Source: a virus
DNA: 41,585 nucleotides
Virus record (IMG/VR): IMGVR_UViG_3300000234_000008
Span: 1-41,585 of that record
Reading direction: 5' to 3' (one strand)
Shown here piece after piece: positions 13,461 to 20,798 of this stretch (position 1 is its first letter; every line of letters begins with the position of its first letter). Position numbers and translations under genes: made by a program. The notes under the pieces were generated by a model. The model made no database searches. It had not been told where the DNA came from and worked only from the letters and a program-made list of their open reading frames with translations.

Positions 13461-13901
13461 ATGGAACCGCAGAAGCGCATCATCGATGGCTACACCGTTG
13501 AGCTCTCCCCTCTCCCCGCCTGGCAGGGGCTGGAGGGGCTGCACCAATTGACCCGTCTCGTCGGCCCTGCGCTGACGGGCATCCTGGCTGCCGCGAAGGG
13601 CGACCTGCAGGCCATCGGCACCGGCGTCAGCCAGGCGCTGGTGTCGACGCCCCCCGCCGAGGTGACGGCGTTGATGAAGCGGCTCCTCGGGACCTGTCGG
13701 CTCACCCTTCATGACGGGAGGCAGATCGTCGGCATCGGCACGTTCGACGCTGAGTTCCAGGGGAGGCTGCTGACGGTTTTCAAGATCGTCGCCTTCGCCG
13801 TGGAGGTGAATTACGGCGATTTTTTCGTCGAGGTGAGGGCCGCCCTCGGCAAGCTCGCCGCAAACAAGAAGCACGAGAGCCTCACGCCTCCGAGCGCGTG
13901 A
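13461..13901 (+). CDS. Tail assembly chaperone, upstream (G-like) product
   Basis: 146 residues, ATG 13461 (ACTCGC before it; ribosome-binding site GAGG). It begins MEPQKRIIDGYTVELSPLPAW, followed by a helical body and RQIVGIGTFDAEFQGR. Small acidic or neutral proteins between the tube gene and the tape measure gene act as chaperones for the tape measure in tailed phages, and usually come as a pair made by ribosomal frameshifting. Near the end lies the slippery heptamer T TTT TTC in the right phase (13820-13826); a -1 shift there joins the downstream frame without meeting a stop codon. Confidence 0.7.
   Translation: MEPQKRIIDGYTVELSPLPAWQGLEGLHQLTRLVGPALTGILAAAKGDLQAIGTGVSQALVSTPPAEVTALMKRLLGTCRLTLHDGRQIVGIGTFDAEFQGRLLTVFKIVAFAVEVNYGDFFVEVRAALGKLAANKKHESLTPPSA
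13820..13826 (+). other. Candidate -1 ribosomal frameshift site T TTT TTC
   Basis: In the phase of the G-like gene the heptamer reads T-TTT-TTC, a canonical X-XXY-YYZ slippery sequence. After slipping by -1, 74 sense codons follow to the stop of the T-like gene at 14048-14050, giving a fusion of about 196 residues. It lies 75 bases before the G-like stop codon. This mirrors the G/GT chaperone system of lambda and many myophages. Confidence 0.65.
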
Positions 13902-14050
13902 ACGAGCAGTGGCCGGCGTGGCGCCTCGTACATGCGGGATGGGCCACACTGACCGAGCTTCGTTCCACCTGGACGCTGAACGACCTCTTCGACGCGAACC
14001 ACGCGCTCGATGCAGCGCAGGCGGCCGAGGCGAGTGCGGCCAAGAAGTGA
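13898..14050 (+). CDS. Tail assembly chaperone, downstream (T-like) frame
   Basis: 50 codons after GTG 13898, which overlaps the upstream TGA (GTGA). The product contains AGWATLTELRSTWTLNDLFD and then an alanine-rich helix ANHALDAAQAAEASAAKK. The 'W.TLTELR..W.L.DL..AN..LD' pattern is that of the second frame of tail-assembly chaperones in Mu-like phages. It is in the -1 phase relative to the upstream gene, and the stretch from the slippery site to here is free of stops, so it is probably made mainly as the C-terminal part of a fusion; independent start at the GTG is also possible. Confidence 0.65.
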   Translation: MNEQWPAWRLVHAGWATLTELRSTWTLNDLFDANHALDAAQAAEASAAKK

Positions 14051-14065
14051 GAGGATGCCCGGGCA

Positions 14066-15688
14066 ATGGAATCTCTCCGCGAACTCTTCGTTGCGATTGG
14101 GCTCGAATGGGATGCGGCTGGCTTCGCCCAGGCGCAGGTGGCGACCGCTGTGCTCGAGAAGGCCGCACAGATGCTGGTGGCTGCATTCGAGACGGTCGCG
14201 GAGACGGTCGCCGAGTCGGTACTGCAGACGGCTGAGTTCGCCGACAACCTGTCTGATGCAGCCGTTCGCACAGGGGCATCGGTGGAGGCTCTGCAGGAGC
14301 TTGGTTATGCGGCCGGCCTCTCCGGAGCATCGTCCGAGACGATGAACATGGCGCTGACGCGCCTCTCGGCGACGATGGGCGAGGCCGCAAATGGATCCAA
14401 GGAGGCCATGTCCGGCTTCGCTCGCCTTGGCGTGAGGGTGACCGACGCAGAGGGGAAGCTCCGGTCGACTGATGCCGTCTTCACGGACCTCGCCGCTGCC
14501 GTCGCGGCGATCCCCAACCCCGCCGAGCGGACCGCCACGGCCCTCGACGTGTTCGGACGGGCCGGCATCCAACTGCTGCCGATGCTCAATGAGGGTGCCG
14601 ATGGCATCGAGCGCATGCGCACGGAGGCGCGAGAACTCGGGCTCGTGATGGGTGGTGAGGCCGTCTCCTCGGCCGCCGAATTCAACGACAATCTCGACCG
14701 CTTGCGCGGGATCGTCGACTCGCTCAAGCGTGACCTGGGGGGCCCTCTCATCGAGGCGCTGTCTCCTGTGGTGGAGGAGATGCTCGCGTGGGTGCGCGCC
14801 AACCGCGAGATGCTCCGGTCCCGCATTCTGCAGTTCACCACGGCGCTCATCGCCGCAGGCCGCGCACTGCTCGTCGTCGTCCGCGCGCTGGTGGTGGCGG
14901 TCGAGTTCCTCGTCGACAACTGGAAGCTGCTGGCCATCCTTCTCGGCAGCACGCTCATCGCGTTGATGATCACCTTCAAGACGCTGCTGCTCGAGCAGCT
15001 GGTGGCCTTCGCGCTGAACACGGCTGCAGCCATCATCTATGGGGCCACGCTGGTCGCCACCGGCCTGAAGGCTGCTGCGGCATGGCTGGCAGCTGCCGCT
15101 CCGGTGATTCTCCTGACGGCGCTCCTGATGCTTCTCGCGCTGGCAGCCGAGGACGTGTACGTCTTCCTGAAGGGCGGGGACTCGTTGATTGGCGACATCG
15201 GCCCGAAGTGGACCAAGTTTCTCGACGAGTGGCTGGCGGACGATGTTGGCGACGGCTGGTTCATGACGGCGCTGAAGTCCGTCATCTGGCTACTGACCGA
15301 CATCGGGACGCGCTTTCCAGCCGCCATCGCCGAGTGGAAGACGATGATCGTCCGGTTCTTCTCCGAGACGTTGCCTCAGGCCGTGAAAGGCTTCGCGCGC
15401 GACTTTCCCATGCTGGGGCGTCTCCTCTCTGGCGATGTGACAGTCGGCGGGGCTGCGGTCGACGGCGTCTCCGGGCACTTCGGAGGCGGGGCTTCGCCCT
15501 CGGCCAGCGCTTCAGTCGCGGGCGTCCCGAAGGCTGCGGTCGTCGCTCCATCGTTCGTTGGAAATTTCGTGGTGCAGACGTCCCCCGGGCAGAGCGCTCA
15601 GGAGGTCGCCAGCGCCACCCGTGACACGCTGGATGACTGGTGGGGCACAAAGATGCGCGCGGTCTCACCGGCTGCGCCTGGGAGCTAA
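14066..15688 (+). CDS. Tape measure protein
   Basis: 540 residues, ATG 14066. The N-terminal part is helical and has the tape-measure segment LQTAEFADNLSDAAVRTGASVEALQELGYAAGLSG, then PAERTATALDVFGRAGIQLLPML. The middle (about 250-370) holds several strongly hydrophobic stretches (ILFTTALIAAGRALLVVV-like, LLAILLGSTLIALMITF, VILLTALLMLLALAA), as expected for a protein that can insert in the host membrane during DNA ejection. Its length sets tail length: at about 1.5 angstrom per residue, 540 residues give a tail near 80 nm. It lies between the chaperones and baseplate genes. Confidence 0.85.
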   Translation: MESLRELFVAIGLEWDAAGFAQAQVATAVLEKAAQMLVAAFETVAETVAESVLQTAEFADNLSDAAVRTGASVEALQELGYAAGLSGASSETMNMALTRLSATMGEAANGSKEAMSGFARLGVRVTDAEGKLRSTDAVFTDLAAAVAAIPNPAERTATALDVFGRAGIQLLPMLNEGADGIERMRTEARELGLVMGGEAVSSAAEFNDNLDRLRGIVDSLKRDLGGPLIEALSPVVEEMLAWVRANREMLRSRILQFTTALIAAGRALLVVVRALVVAVEFLVDNWKLLAILLGSTLIALMITFKTLLLEQLVAFALNTAAAIIYGATLVATGLKAAAAWLAAAAPVILLTALLMLLALAAEDVYVFLKGGDSLIGDIGPKWTKFLDEWLADDVGDGWFMTALKSVIWLLTDIGTRFPAAIAEWKTMIVRFFSETLPQAVKGFARDFPMLGRLLSGDVTVGGAAVDGVSGHFGGGASPSASASVAGVPKAAVVAPSFVGNFVVQTSPGQSAQEVASATRDTLDDWWGTKMRAVSPAAPGS

Positions 15689-15691
15689 GCC

Positions 15692-16312
15692 ATGGCCGCA
15701 CCGACGCGCGTCGTCATCGACGACTCGATCACCATCGACTGCTCTATCTCCGAGCGCCACACCTCGGCGGTCGAGCTCACCAGACACCCCATCGAGGAAG
15801 GCGCGAACCCGGTCGACCATGCGCGCGAACAACCCGAGCGCGTACAGATGGACGGGCTGTTGACGAACACACCGTTGGGCCCCGAGGAGCGCACTGCCCG
15901 AGGGCTGAGCGAGCTCGCAGGGCGCCCGGGGTCTCCCGGAGTCCCCGGCTACGCCCAAGAGCAGTTCGCGAAACTGCGCACTCTGAAGTCGGCCAGGCGC
16001 GCCGTCACGCTAAAGACGGCTTTCCGCACGTACTCGAACATGGTGGTGACCTCGCTCGATGTACCGCGCGACTCGAAGACCGCCGACGCGATCCGCTTCT
16101 CGCTCGTCATGGAGGAGGTGCGCTTCGTGAGGAGCCAGCTCGCACGCCTTGACCGCGTGCAGAAGCCGAGGGCCAACCCGCGCAAGCCTGTGACGAAGAC
16201 CGACCAGACAAAGAAGCCGGGCACCCCGAAGCCAGAGGAGCAGCGCAGCCTGTTCAAGAAGTTCTCAGACTGGACTGGCGCGACGACGCCGGGGAGCGGG
16301 GTGGCGCCATGA
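15692..16312 (+). CDS. Dit-like baseplate hub protein
   Basis: 206 residues, ATG 15692 only three bases after the tape measure stop codon. It begins APTRVVIDDSITIDCSIS followed by ERHTSAVELTRHPIEEGA, the conserved 'hexameric ring' N-terminus of Dit-like phage proteins ('E.....VelT.hPvE.Ga.vtDH'). The middle LRTLKSARRAVTLKTAFRTYSNM and SLDVPRDSKTADAIRFSLVMEEVRFV fit the same family. The C-terminal part is lysine- and proline-rich and probably disordered. Dit proteins link the tube to the baseplate. ATGA overlap with the next gene. Confidence 0.8.
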   Translation: MAAPTRVVIDDSITIDCSISERHTSAVELTRHPIEEGANPVDHAREQPERVQMDGLLTNTPLGPEERTARGLSELAGRPGSPGVPGYAQEQFAKLRTLKSARRAVTLKTAFRTYSNMVVTSLDVPRDSKTADAIRFSLVMEEVRFVRSQLARLDRVQKPRANPRKPVTKTDQTKKPGTPKPEEQRSLFKKFSDWTGATTPGSGVAP

Positions 16313-16638
16313 TCCTCCAGCTTCCGATCAACCAGGAAGGCGCGCAGTTCCAGTTCTCCACCGAACTCGATGGGACCACATTCGGGCTCCTCTTTCGGTG
16401 GAACGATCGCGTCGGCCAGTGGTCCATGGACGTGCTCGACGGGGAAGGCGTCGCCATCGTTACTGGCATTCGCGTCGTGCTCGATGTTCCCCTGCTCTCT
16501 CGGTACCGGGGCCTCGCAGCCACCCCGCCCGGCGACATCATCGCGGTCGACACCAGTGGGACCCAGACCGAGGCAGGCTTCGAAGACATCGGGCGCCGGG
16601 TGGTCCTCTACTATCTCTCGCAGGAGGAGATCGCGTGA
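16309..16638 (+). CDS. Baseplate plug protein
   Basis: 109 residues, ATG 16309 in ATGA overlap. The sequence MILQLPINQEGAQFQFST, LDGTTFGLLFRWNDRVGQW, DGEGVAIVTGIRVVLDVPLL and GRRVVLYYLSQEE is a beta-rich pattern typical of the small phage baseplate plug family between Dit-like and hub genes. The conserved features 'F....DG..f.l.......W.mdv.dg....i..G......pLL' are visible. It probably closes the tube near the hub. It ends in GTGA overlap with the next gene. Confidence 0.75.
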   Translation: MILQLPINQEGAQFQFSTELDGTTFGLLFRWNDRVGQWSMDVLDGEGVAIVTGIRVVLDVPLLSRYRGLAATPPGDIIAVDTSGTQTEAGFEDIGRRVVLYYLSQEEIA

Positions 16639-17489
16639 CGCAGCTGTTCGACCGTCGCTGCGTGGTGTTGGTCGGGAAGCCGCCACCCGACAACTACGTC
16701 CTGCTCATCCCCGACGCGCTGAAGATCGATGGATTGCGGACCACCTTCAAGGTGACGAAGGACAACAAGCCCGAGCCGAACCAGGTAGAGATTTCCATCT
16801 TCAACCTCTCGTCCGCGTCGCGTGCGAAGTGCGACGGGAAGGGCATGCGCATCGTGCTGCAGGCTGGTTACGGAGACGACGTTTCGCAGATCGCGTCTGC
16901 AGACGTGCGCACGGTGAACCACCTTAAGCAGGGCGTCGACTGGATCACGAAGTTCGAGGGCGGCGACGGAGAGCGCGCCATCGAGCACGCGCGCGTCAGT
17001 GGGAGCTTCCGACCTGGGACTGCCGTGAAGGACATCGTCGGGAAGACCATCCAGTCCCTGCAGATGGACCCAGGCAATGCGCTGCAGAAGGCCCAGCAAC
17101 TGGCTGGCGAGTTCTCCTCCGGGTACGTGCAGCACGCGAAGGCGTCGACAGAGCTCACGCGCCTGCTTGAGCCGGCTGGGTGGTCGTGGAGCGTCCAGGA
17201 CGGCCGCATCGAACTGCTCGGGCCCGGAGAAGTGCTGGGCGAGCTTGCCCCGCTCTTCTCGCCAAACACTGGCCTCGTCGGCGTCCCAGAGATGGGCTCC
17301 CCTGGCGCGAAGGGCGAGCCGCCGGTGCTCAAGTGCCGCAGTTTGTTGCAGCCACGACTTCGCCCAGGGCAGCGTTTCAAACTCGAGAGCGCCAGCAGGA
17401 GCGGCACCTTCGTGGCCACGCAGGTCACCCACAGCGGGGACACCTTCGGGAACGACTGGTACACCGACGTTGAGGCGGTCGCCGAATGA
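16635..17489 (+). CDS. Baseplate hub protein
   Basis: 284 residues from GTG 16635, overlapping the upstream TGA (GTGA). The N-terminus VTQLFDRRCVVLVGKPPPDN and GLRTTFKVTKDNKPEPNQVEISIFNLS is the strand-rich start of hub proteins ('T.f.V.k...k.pN...i.iyNLs'). The middle (KDIVGKTIQSLQMDPGNALQ; YVQHAKASTELTRLLEPAGW) and the C-terminal LLQPRLRPGQRFKLES and NDWYTDVEAV are also typical of tail hub proteins of the gp27/Mu gp44 class. It should form the trimeric centre of the baseplate that holds the spike. The stop overlaps the next ATG. Confidence 0.75.
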   Translation: MTQLFDRRCVVLVGKPPPDNYVLLIPDALKIDGLRTTFKVTKDNKPEPNQVEISIFNLSSASRAKCDGKGMRIVLQAGYGDDVSQIASADVRTVNHLKQGVDWITKFEGGDGERAIEHARVSGSFRPGTAVKDIVGKTIQSLQMDPGNALQKAQQLAGEFSSGYVQHAKASTELTRLLEPAGWSWSVQDGRIELLGPGEVLGELAPLFSPNTGLVGVPEMGSPGAKGEPPVLKCRSLLQPRLRPGQRFKLESASRSGTFVATQVTHSGDTFGNDWYTDVEAVAE

Positions 17490-18298
17490 GTGCATCGCGA
17501 ACTCCATCGCTGGCGCAGGTTCTGGACGCCGTGATCATGCGGCGCCTCTCCGACGCGCACACTGTTTTGCCGGGACGGGTCGAGCGCTACGACGCCGCGA
17601 AACAGGTCGTCGATGTGCAACCGCTCCTCAAGAGCAGGATCGTCCTCGAGGATGGGACTCTGGCCGATGAGAGCTTCCCGGTGCTCGTCAGCCTTCCGGT
17701 GGTTTTCCCGGGCGCTGGAGGGTTCCGCATCACCTTCCCGGTGAAGCAAGGCGACGGGGTGGTGGTCGTCTTTGCCGAGGCGTCACTGGACCGCTGGCAG
17801 AAACTAGGCGGTGAGCAGGCGACGGACGGTCGGCGTTTCCACCTCGCCGATGGCATCGCGCTGGTGGGCCTGCATGACGACACGAAGGTCTGGACCGGGG
17901 CATCGGAGAGCGACCTCACCATCGGAAAGGATGGCGGCCCGCAGGTTGTGATGAAGGCCGCCGAGGTGCACATCGGCGGCAACTCGGACACGGCGGTCAC
18001 GGAGCCAGCAGTCTTGGGGAGCACGTACCGACAAGCCGAAGACGTGATGCTCGATCAAGTCACGCAGACCGTCACGCAGGTGATTGCCCAACTGGGCGTG
18101 GCTGCCACTGGCCTCACTGCTGCTGCTGCTGCGAACGCGATCCCCATCGTCGGCGGGGCGCTGGCATCGCCCGGATTCGCCGCCGTCGTGTCGCAGCTGG
18201 GGCTCATCGCCAGCAGTCTGGGCTCCATCATTTCTGGCATCGCCAACTTCAAGGCCGGCGGCTCCCAGCACCTCTCGCAGATTGTGAAGGTGAAGTGA
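17486..18298 (+). CDS. Membrane-puncturing spike protein (Gp138-like)
   Basis: 270 residues, ATG 17486 in ATGA overlap. HTVLPGRVERYDAAKQVVDV near residue 25, VLVSLPVVFPGAGGFRITFP and KQGDGVVVVFAEASLDRW form the OB-fold N-terminal domain of Gp138-type spike proteins. A beta-helix-like part (HLADGIALVGLHDDTK, DLTIGKDGGPQVVMKAAEVHIGG) follows. The last 60 residues are hydrophobic (AAAAANAIPIVGGALAS, SLGSIISGIANF) and unusual for a tip. The spike pierces the outer membrane at contraction, implying a Gram-negative host (inference). Confidence 0.8.
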   Translation: MSASRTPSLAQVLDAVIMRRLSDAHTVLPGRVERYDAAKQVVDVQPLLKSRIVLEDGTLADESFPVLVSLPVVFPGAGGFRITFPVKQGDGVVVVFAEASLDRWQKLGGEQATDGRRFHLADGIALVGLHDDTKVWTGASESDLTIGKDGGPQVVMKAAEVHIGGNSDTAVTEPAVLGSTYRQAEDVMLDQVTQTVTQVIAQLGVAATGLTAAAAANAIPIVGGALASPGFAAVVSQLGLIASSLGSIISGIANFKAGGSQHLSQIVKVK

Positions 18299-18301
18299 GC
18301 C

Positions 18302-18835
18302 ATGGCCAACCCGCTGGTGGTGAACAACGACGAGAAGGGCCGGGCGGACCTCGCAGCCGAGGCGACGAAGAGGGTCATCACCGAGGGCGTCACCGGTGCC
18401 GAGGTACTCCCCAGGTTGATAGCGCCTGAGCGGTGGCAGGCCCAGATGGACGCCAGCGTGAGGCAGGCGGCCTACGGGACGCTACGCGCGCTGCAGGCGC
18501 TTCCTGCGATGGCTGAGCCGGCGTTCTCGAACAACTGGGCGCATCTCGGTGGCTCCTACGACACGCAGATTCTCTGCTGGGTTGACGCTCTCGGCCTGAA
18601 GCACCTCCAGGGCGCCTGCCACCGAACGAGCGGGACCGCCGTGGACGGCGAGGTGATGTTCGCGCTCCCGGAGTGGATGCGCCCGGAGCGCGACGGATTG
18701 ATGTGGCTCGTCGGAACCAATTCCGGTGTTGGCCGGTGCGACTTGCTCGGAACGCATGTTCTGTTTCGCACTGCTGGCGGGTTTTCGGCTGGGCAGGGGT
18801 ACCGCACCTTCGACAACGTGGCTCCGTACCGCTGA
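18302..18835 (+). CDS. Putative fibre or receptor-binding protein
   Basis: 177 residues, ATG 18302 four bases after the spike gene. The N-terminal helical piece ends near residue 80. It is followed by a beta-rich segment: LKHLQGACHRTSGTAVDGEVMFALPEWMRP. This 'hL.G...rtsG.a..gev.f.LP...rP' motif is common at the C-terminal knobs of phage tail fibres. The end (CDLLGTHVLFRTAGGFSAGQGY) is also strand-rich. By position and motif it is a short fibre or baseplate decoration; no exact family was recognised. Confidence 0.5.
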   Translation: MANPLVVNNDEKGRADLAAEATKRVITEGVTGAEVLPRLIAPERWQAQMDASVRQAAYGTLRALQALPAMAEPAFSNNWAHLGGSYDTQILCWVDALGLKHLQGACHRTSGTAVDGEVMFALPEWMRPERDGLMWLVGTNSGVGRCDLLGTHVLFRTAGGFSAGQGYRTFDNVAPYR

Positions 18836-18849
18836 GGTTCTCCTCGAGA

Positions 18850-18855
18850 TAGGGT
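18850..18855 (+). promoter_or_regulatory. TAGGGT, candidate -10 box of a leaderless promoter
   Basis: GATAGGGT stands 6 bases before the ATG at 18862, and no ribosome-binding site is present in the 26-base gap. The form is close to GATAAGGT before the sheath gene (11677) and to the boxes before the portal and the gene at 24201. Confidence 0.4.
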
Positions 18856-18861
18856 CCGGCC

Positions 18862-19920
18862 ATGGCGAATCTCCCGGCTCACACGCGGAACTACTTCACC
18901 AGGGGCAACGTGCCGTTCGTGGAGAACAACTCGTCTCAGATTGTCCTGGAGTCTTTCCACGTCTGGGTTCTCTCGGCATTGCTGCGAGACCTCATCTCGA
19001 CGGGGTCGACGGGCGGAGCGCGGCACGCCAACAGCATTTGGATTTGCCGTGGCTCCAGCGACGCCGTGACCGGAGGTGCCATCTCCTCGCCAGGCGTGGC
19101 TGGGACCGATCGCTGGGGAGGCGGGACCTTCCCGGGTGCCTTCACGCGCGGGAACAACAGCACCGCCCACCACTGGATGTTGGTGGAGAACGTTGCGCTG
19201 GGTCTCGAACTCTTGCTGAACTTCAGCACGACGCCCGGCTTCCTGTGCTTCAGCATGGCGCCCACCGGAACCTTCGCCGGAGGCTCGGTCAGCGCATGTC
19301 CGGTTCCGAGCCCCACGACGGCCAGCGTGCAGGGCGGCCAGACGGCCTACGCGCCCAACGACGGCGGTCAACATAACCTCTTCGGCGACACCACGAACGT
19401 CGGGAACACATGGTACGCGCACATCACTCTGGCCGACACGGGCGAGTTCATCTTCGCGACGTCTCGCGTCGGGCGCGGAAATTTCACCTGCTTCATCGGC
19501 ATCTGGAAGACGACCGGACAGCAAGGCGGAGACGGGCTGAATCAGTTTGTGCTCTCCGGAGACACGACATCGTCTGGACGCGGCTCCCCAGACGCCGCGC
19601 GCCTGAGCACGACGTACTTTTGCGCATCGCGCACTCCGAATGGATCGCAGAAGAACGGAGGCGGTTTGGTAAACCCTAGCGTCAATGGGGCGAGCGTCAT
19701 CACAGGCCAGGGCGTGGACTCGATCAACGCGAGCTACAACGCGATCGAGTGCCGCATCATCGAGACGACTCCTCAGCACACCGAGCGAGGCGTTCTGCCC
19801 GACCTCTACATCATTGGTAATGGCCCAGTTGGCGGCAGCATCCCGAACAGTGTGGCGCAGATCCGAACCGTGATGGGAAGCCTCGTGGTTCCATTCATCG
19901 CCGTGGTCCCGAGCATCTGA
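18862..19920 (+). CDS. Large hypothetical virion protein
   Basis: 352 residues, ATG 18862. It starts MANLPAHTRNYFTRGNVPFV, and repeats glycine- and serine-rich segments with many aromatic residues (DRWGGGTFPGAFTRGNNSTA; SVQGGQTAYAPNDGGQHN; FATSRVGRGNFTCFIGIWK). The composition, with cysteine only as isolated residues and repeated beta-strand pattern, fits a virion surface protein. Similar proteins of unknown function lie in tail regions of uncultivated phages. No family was recognised. It starts after the leaderless-looking promoter box and stops one base before the next gene. Confidence 0.5.
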   Translation: MANLPAHTRNYFTRGNVPFVENNSSQIVLESFHVWVLSALLRDLISTGSTGGARHANSIWICRGSSDAVTGGAISSPGVAGTDRWGGGTFPGAFTRGNNSTAHHWMLVENVALGLELLLNFSTTPGFLCFSMAPTGTFAGGSVSACPVPSPTTASVQGGQTAYAPNDGGQHNLFGDTTNVGNTWYAHITLADTGEFIFATSRVGRGNFTCFIGIWKTTGQQGGDGLNQFVLSGDTTSSGRGSPDAARLSTTYFCASRTPNGSQKNGGGLVNPSVNGASVITGQGVDSINASYNAIECRIIETTPQHTERGVLPDLYIIGNGPVGGSIPNSVAQIRTVMGSLVVPFIAVVPSI

Positions 19921-19921
19921 G

Positions 19922-20338
19922 ATGCCGGACTTCAACAACATCGCGCTCCAGCAGGTGGCGATCTTCAGCGTGGAGCGTCCCGACCTTGCGCTCTGGCTCG
20001 TGAATTTTCTCGGCGCCAAGGACGGAGATGGCAGCGCACCCGATGTTGTGATTGTTGGTCCGGCCGCAGGGACGCCCGTCGACGCGCTGACGCCGCTGGT
20101 GCTTGAGGTGACCGACGACATCGCGCTCGGGATGCTCATCATCGCTGCTCGTTTCCCGACCAGGGGGATCGAGGAAGTCGTGCACAACGGCCAGCGCTTC
20201 GCAGCGCAGTACGACGGAGCCAGTAGTCGGGTGGCCGTAGCTGCTGGTTTCAGGTTCACGATCCTCCGGAACGGCGGATGGGTGGACGCACCCACCATCG
20301 ACGTGTACGCGGTCGACGCAGCAGGAACGGAGGCGTGA
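19922..20338 (+). CDS. Hypothetical structural protein
   Basis: 138 residues, ATG 19922, one base after the upstream stop codon. It has PDVVIVGPAAGTPVDALTPL, which reads as a typical beta-sandwich strand start found at domain boundaries in fibre proteins, followed by TPLVLEVTDDIALGMLIIAARFP. The C-terminal half (RVAVAAGFRFTILRNGGWVDAPTIDVYAVDAAGTEA) also fits an immunoglobulin-like fold. It may be a baseplate-attached carbohydrate-binding protein, but this rests on fold impression only. Confidence 0.45.
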   Translation: MPDFNNIALQQVAIFSVERPDLALWLVNFLGAKDGDGSAPDVVIVGPAAGTPVDALTPLVLEVTDDIALGMLIIAARFPTRGIEEVVHNGQRFAAQYDGASSRVAVAAGFRFTILRNGGWVDAPTIDVYAVDAAGTEA

Positions 20339-20341
20339 CCC

Positions 20342-20797
20342 ATGCCGAGTTTCAGTTGGACGCTCGCCATCACGCCGCTCGCTTCCGGGTCCGCTCCATC
20401 TACGGCCGGGGCTGATGCCGGCGCGACCGCTGCGCGCGACTTCGCCATCGACTCAGCGTCTGGCGACCTGTTGCTCGTCGACGGGGACCTCGTGATGCTC
20501 ACTGGGGCTGATGGCATCGCCAGCGACCTGCGCTCTAGGCTGCAGACGTTCGCAGGGGAGTGCTTCCTCGACACGAGCCTCGGGCTCCCGTACTTCGCCG
20601 AGATTTTCGGCAAGCCCAAGCCGATTCGGCTGGAGGAGATTTTCCGCGAGGCCATCCTCGAGACGCCCGGGGTGTCGGGAGTCGATGCGCTGCGTGTGGA
20701 GGTTGCGGGGCGTACGCTGAGCGTGACCTTCCGAGCGTCAACTGATCTCGGACAACTGATTTCGGCCTCGCTGCAGGCGACGCCAGGGGGGACGTGA
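20342..20797 (+). CDS. Baseplate wedge / sheath initiator protein (gp25-like)
   Basis: 151 residues, ATG 20342. The conserved core is ASDLRSRLQTFAGECFLDTSLGLPYFAEIFGKPKP followed by EEIFREAILETPGVSGVDALRVEV. This is the pattern of contractile-tail sheath initiator and gp25/gp46-like proteins ('i...L.t..GE.flD...GvpY...ilGk......v...i...il.tpGV..v'). It nucleates sheath polymerisation on the baseplate. The N-terminal 40 residues are low-complexity (SGSAPSTAGADAGATAA), probably a linker. It lies just before the baseplate J gene, the usual order. Confidence 0.8.
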   Translation: MPSFSWTLAITPLASGSAPSTAGADAGATAARDFAIDSASGDLLLVDGDLVMLTGADGIASDLRSRLQTFAGECFLDTSLGLPYFAEIFGKPKPIRLEEIFREAILETPGVSGVDALRVEVAGRTLSVTFRASTDLGQLISASLQATPGGT

Positions 20798-20798
20798 C

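Noticed and set aside
18556-20655. 699-codon minus-strand open frame
   Set aside because: It runs antisense across four plus-strand virion genes. Long antisense frames are common in DNA with G/C at third positions, and the product is Ser/Arg-rich without motifs.
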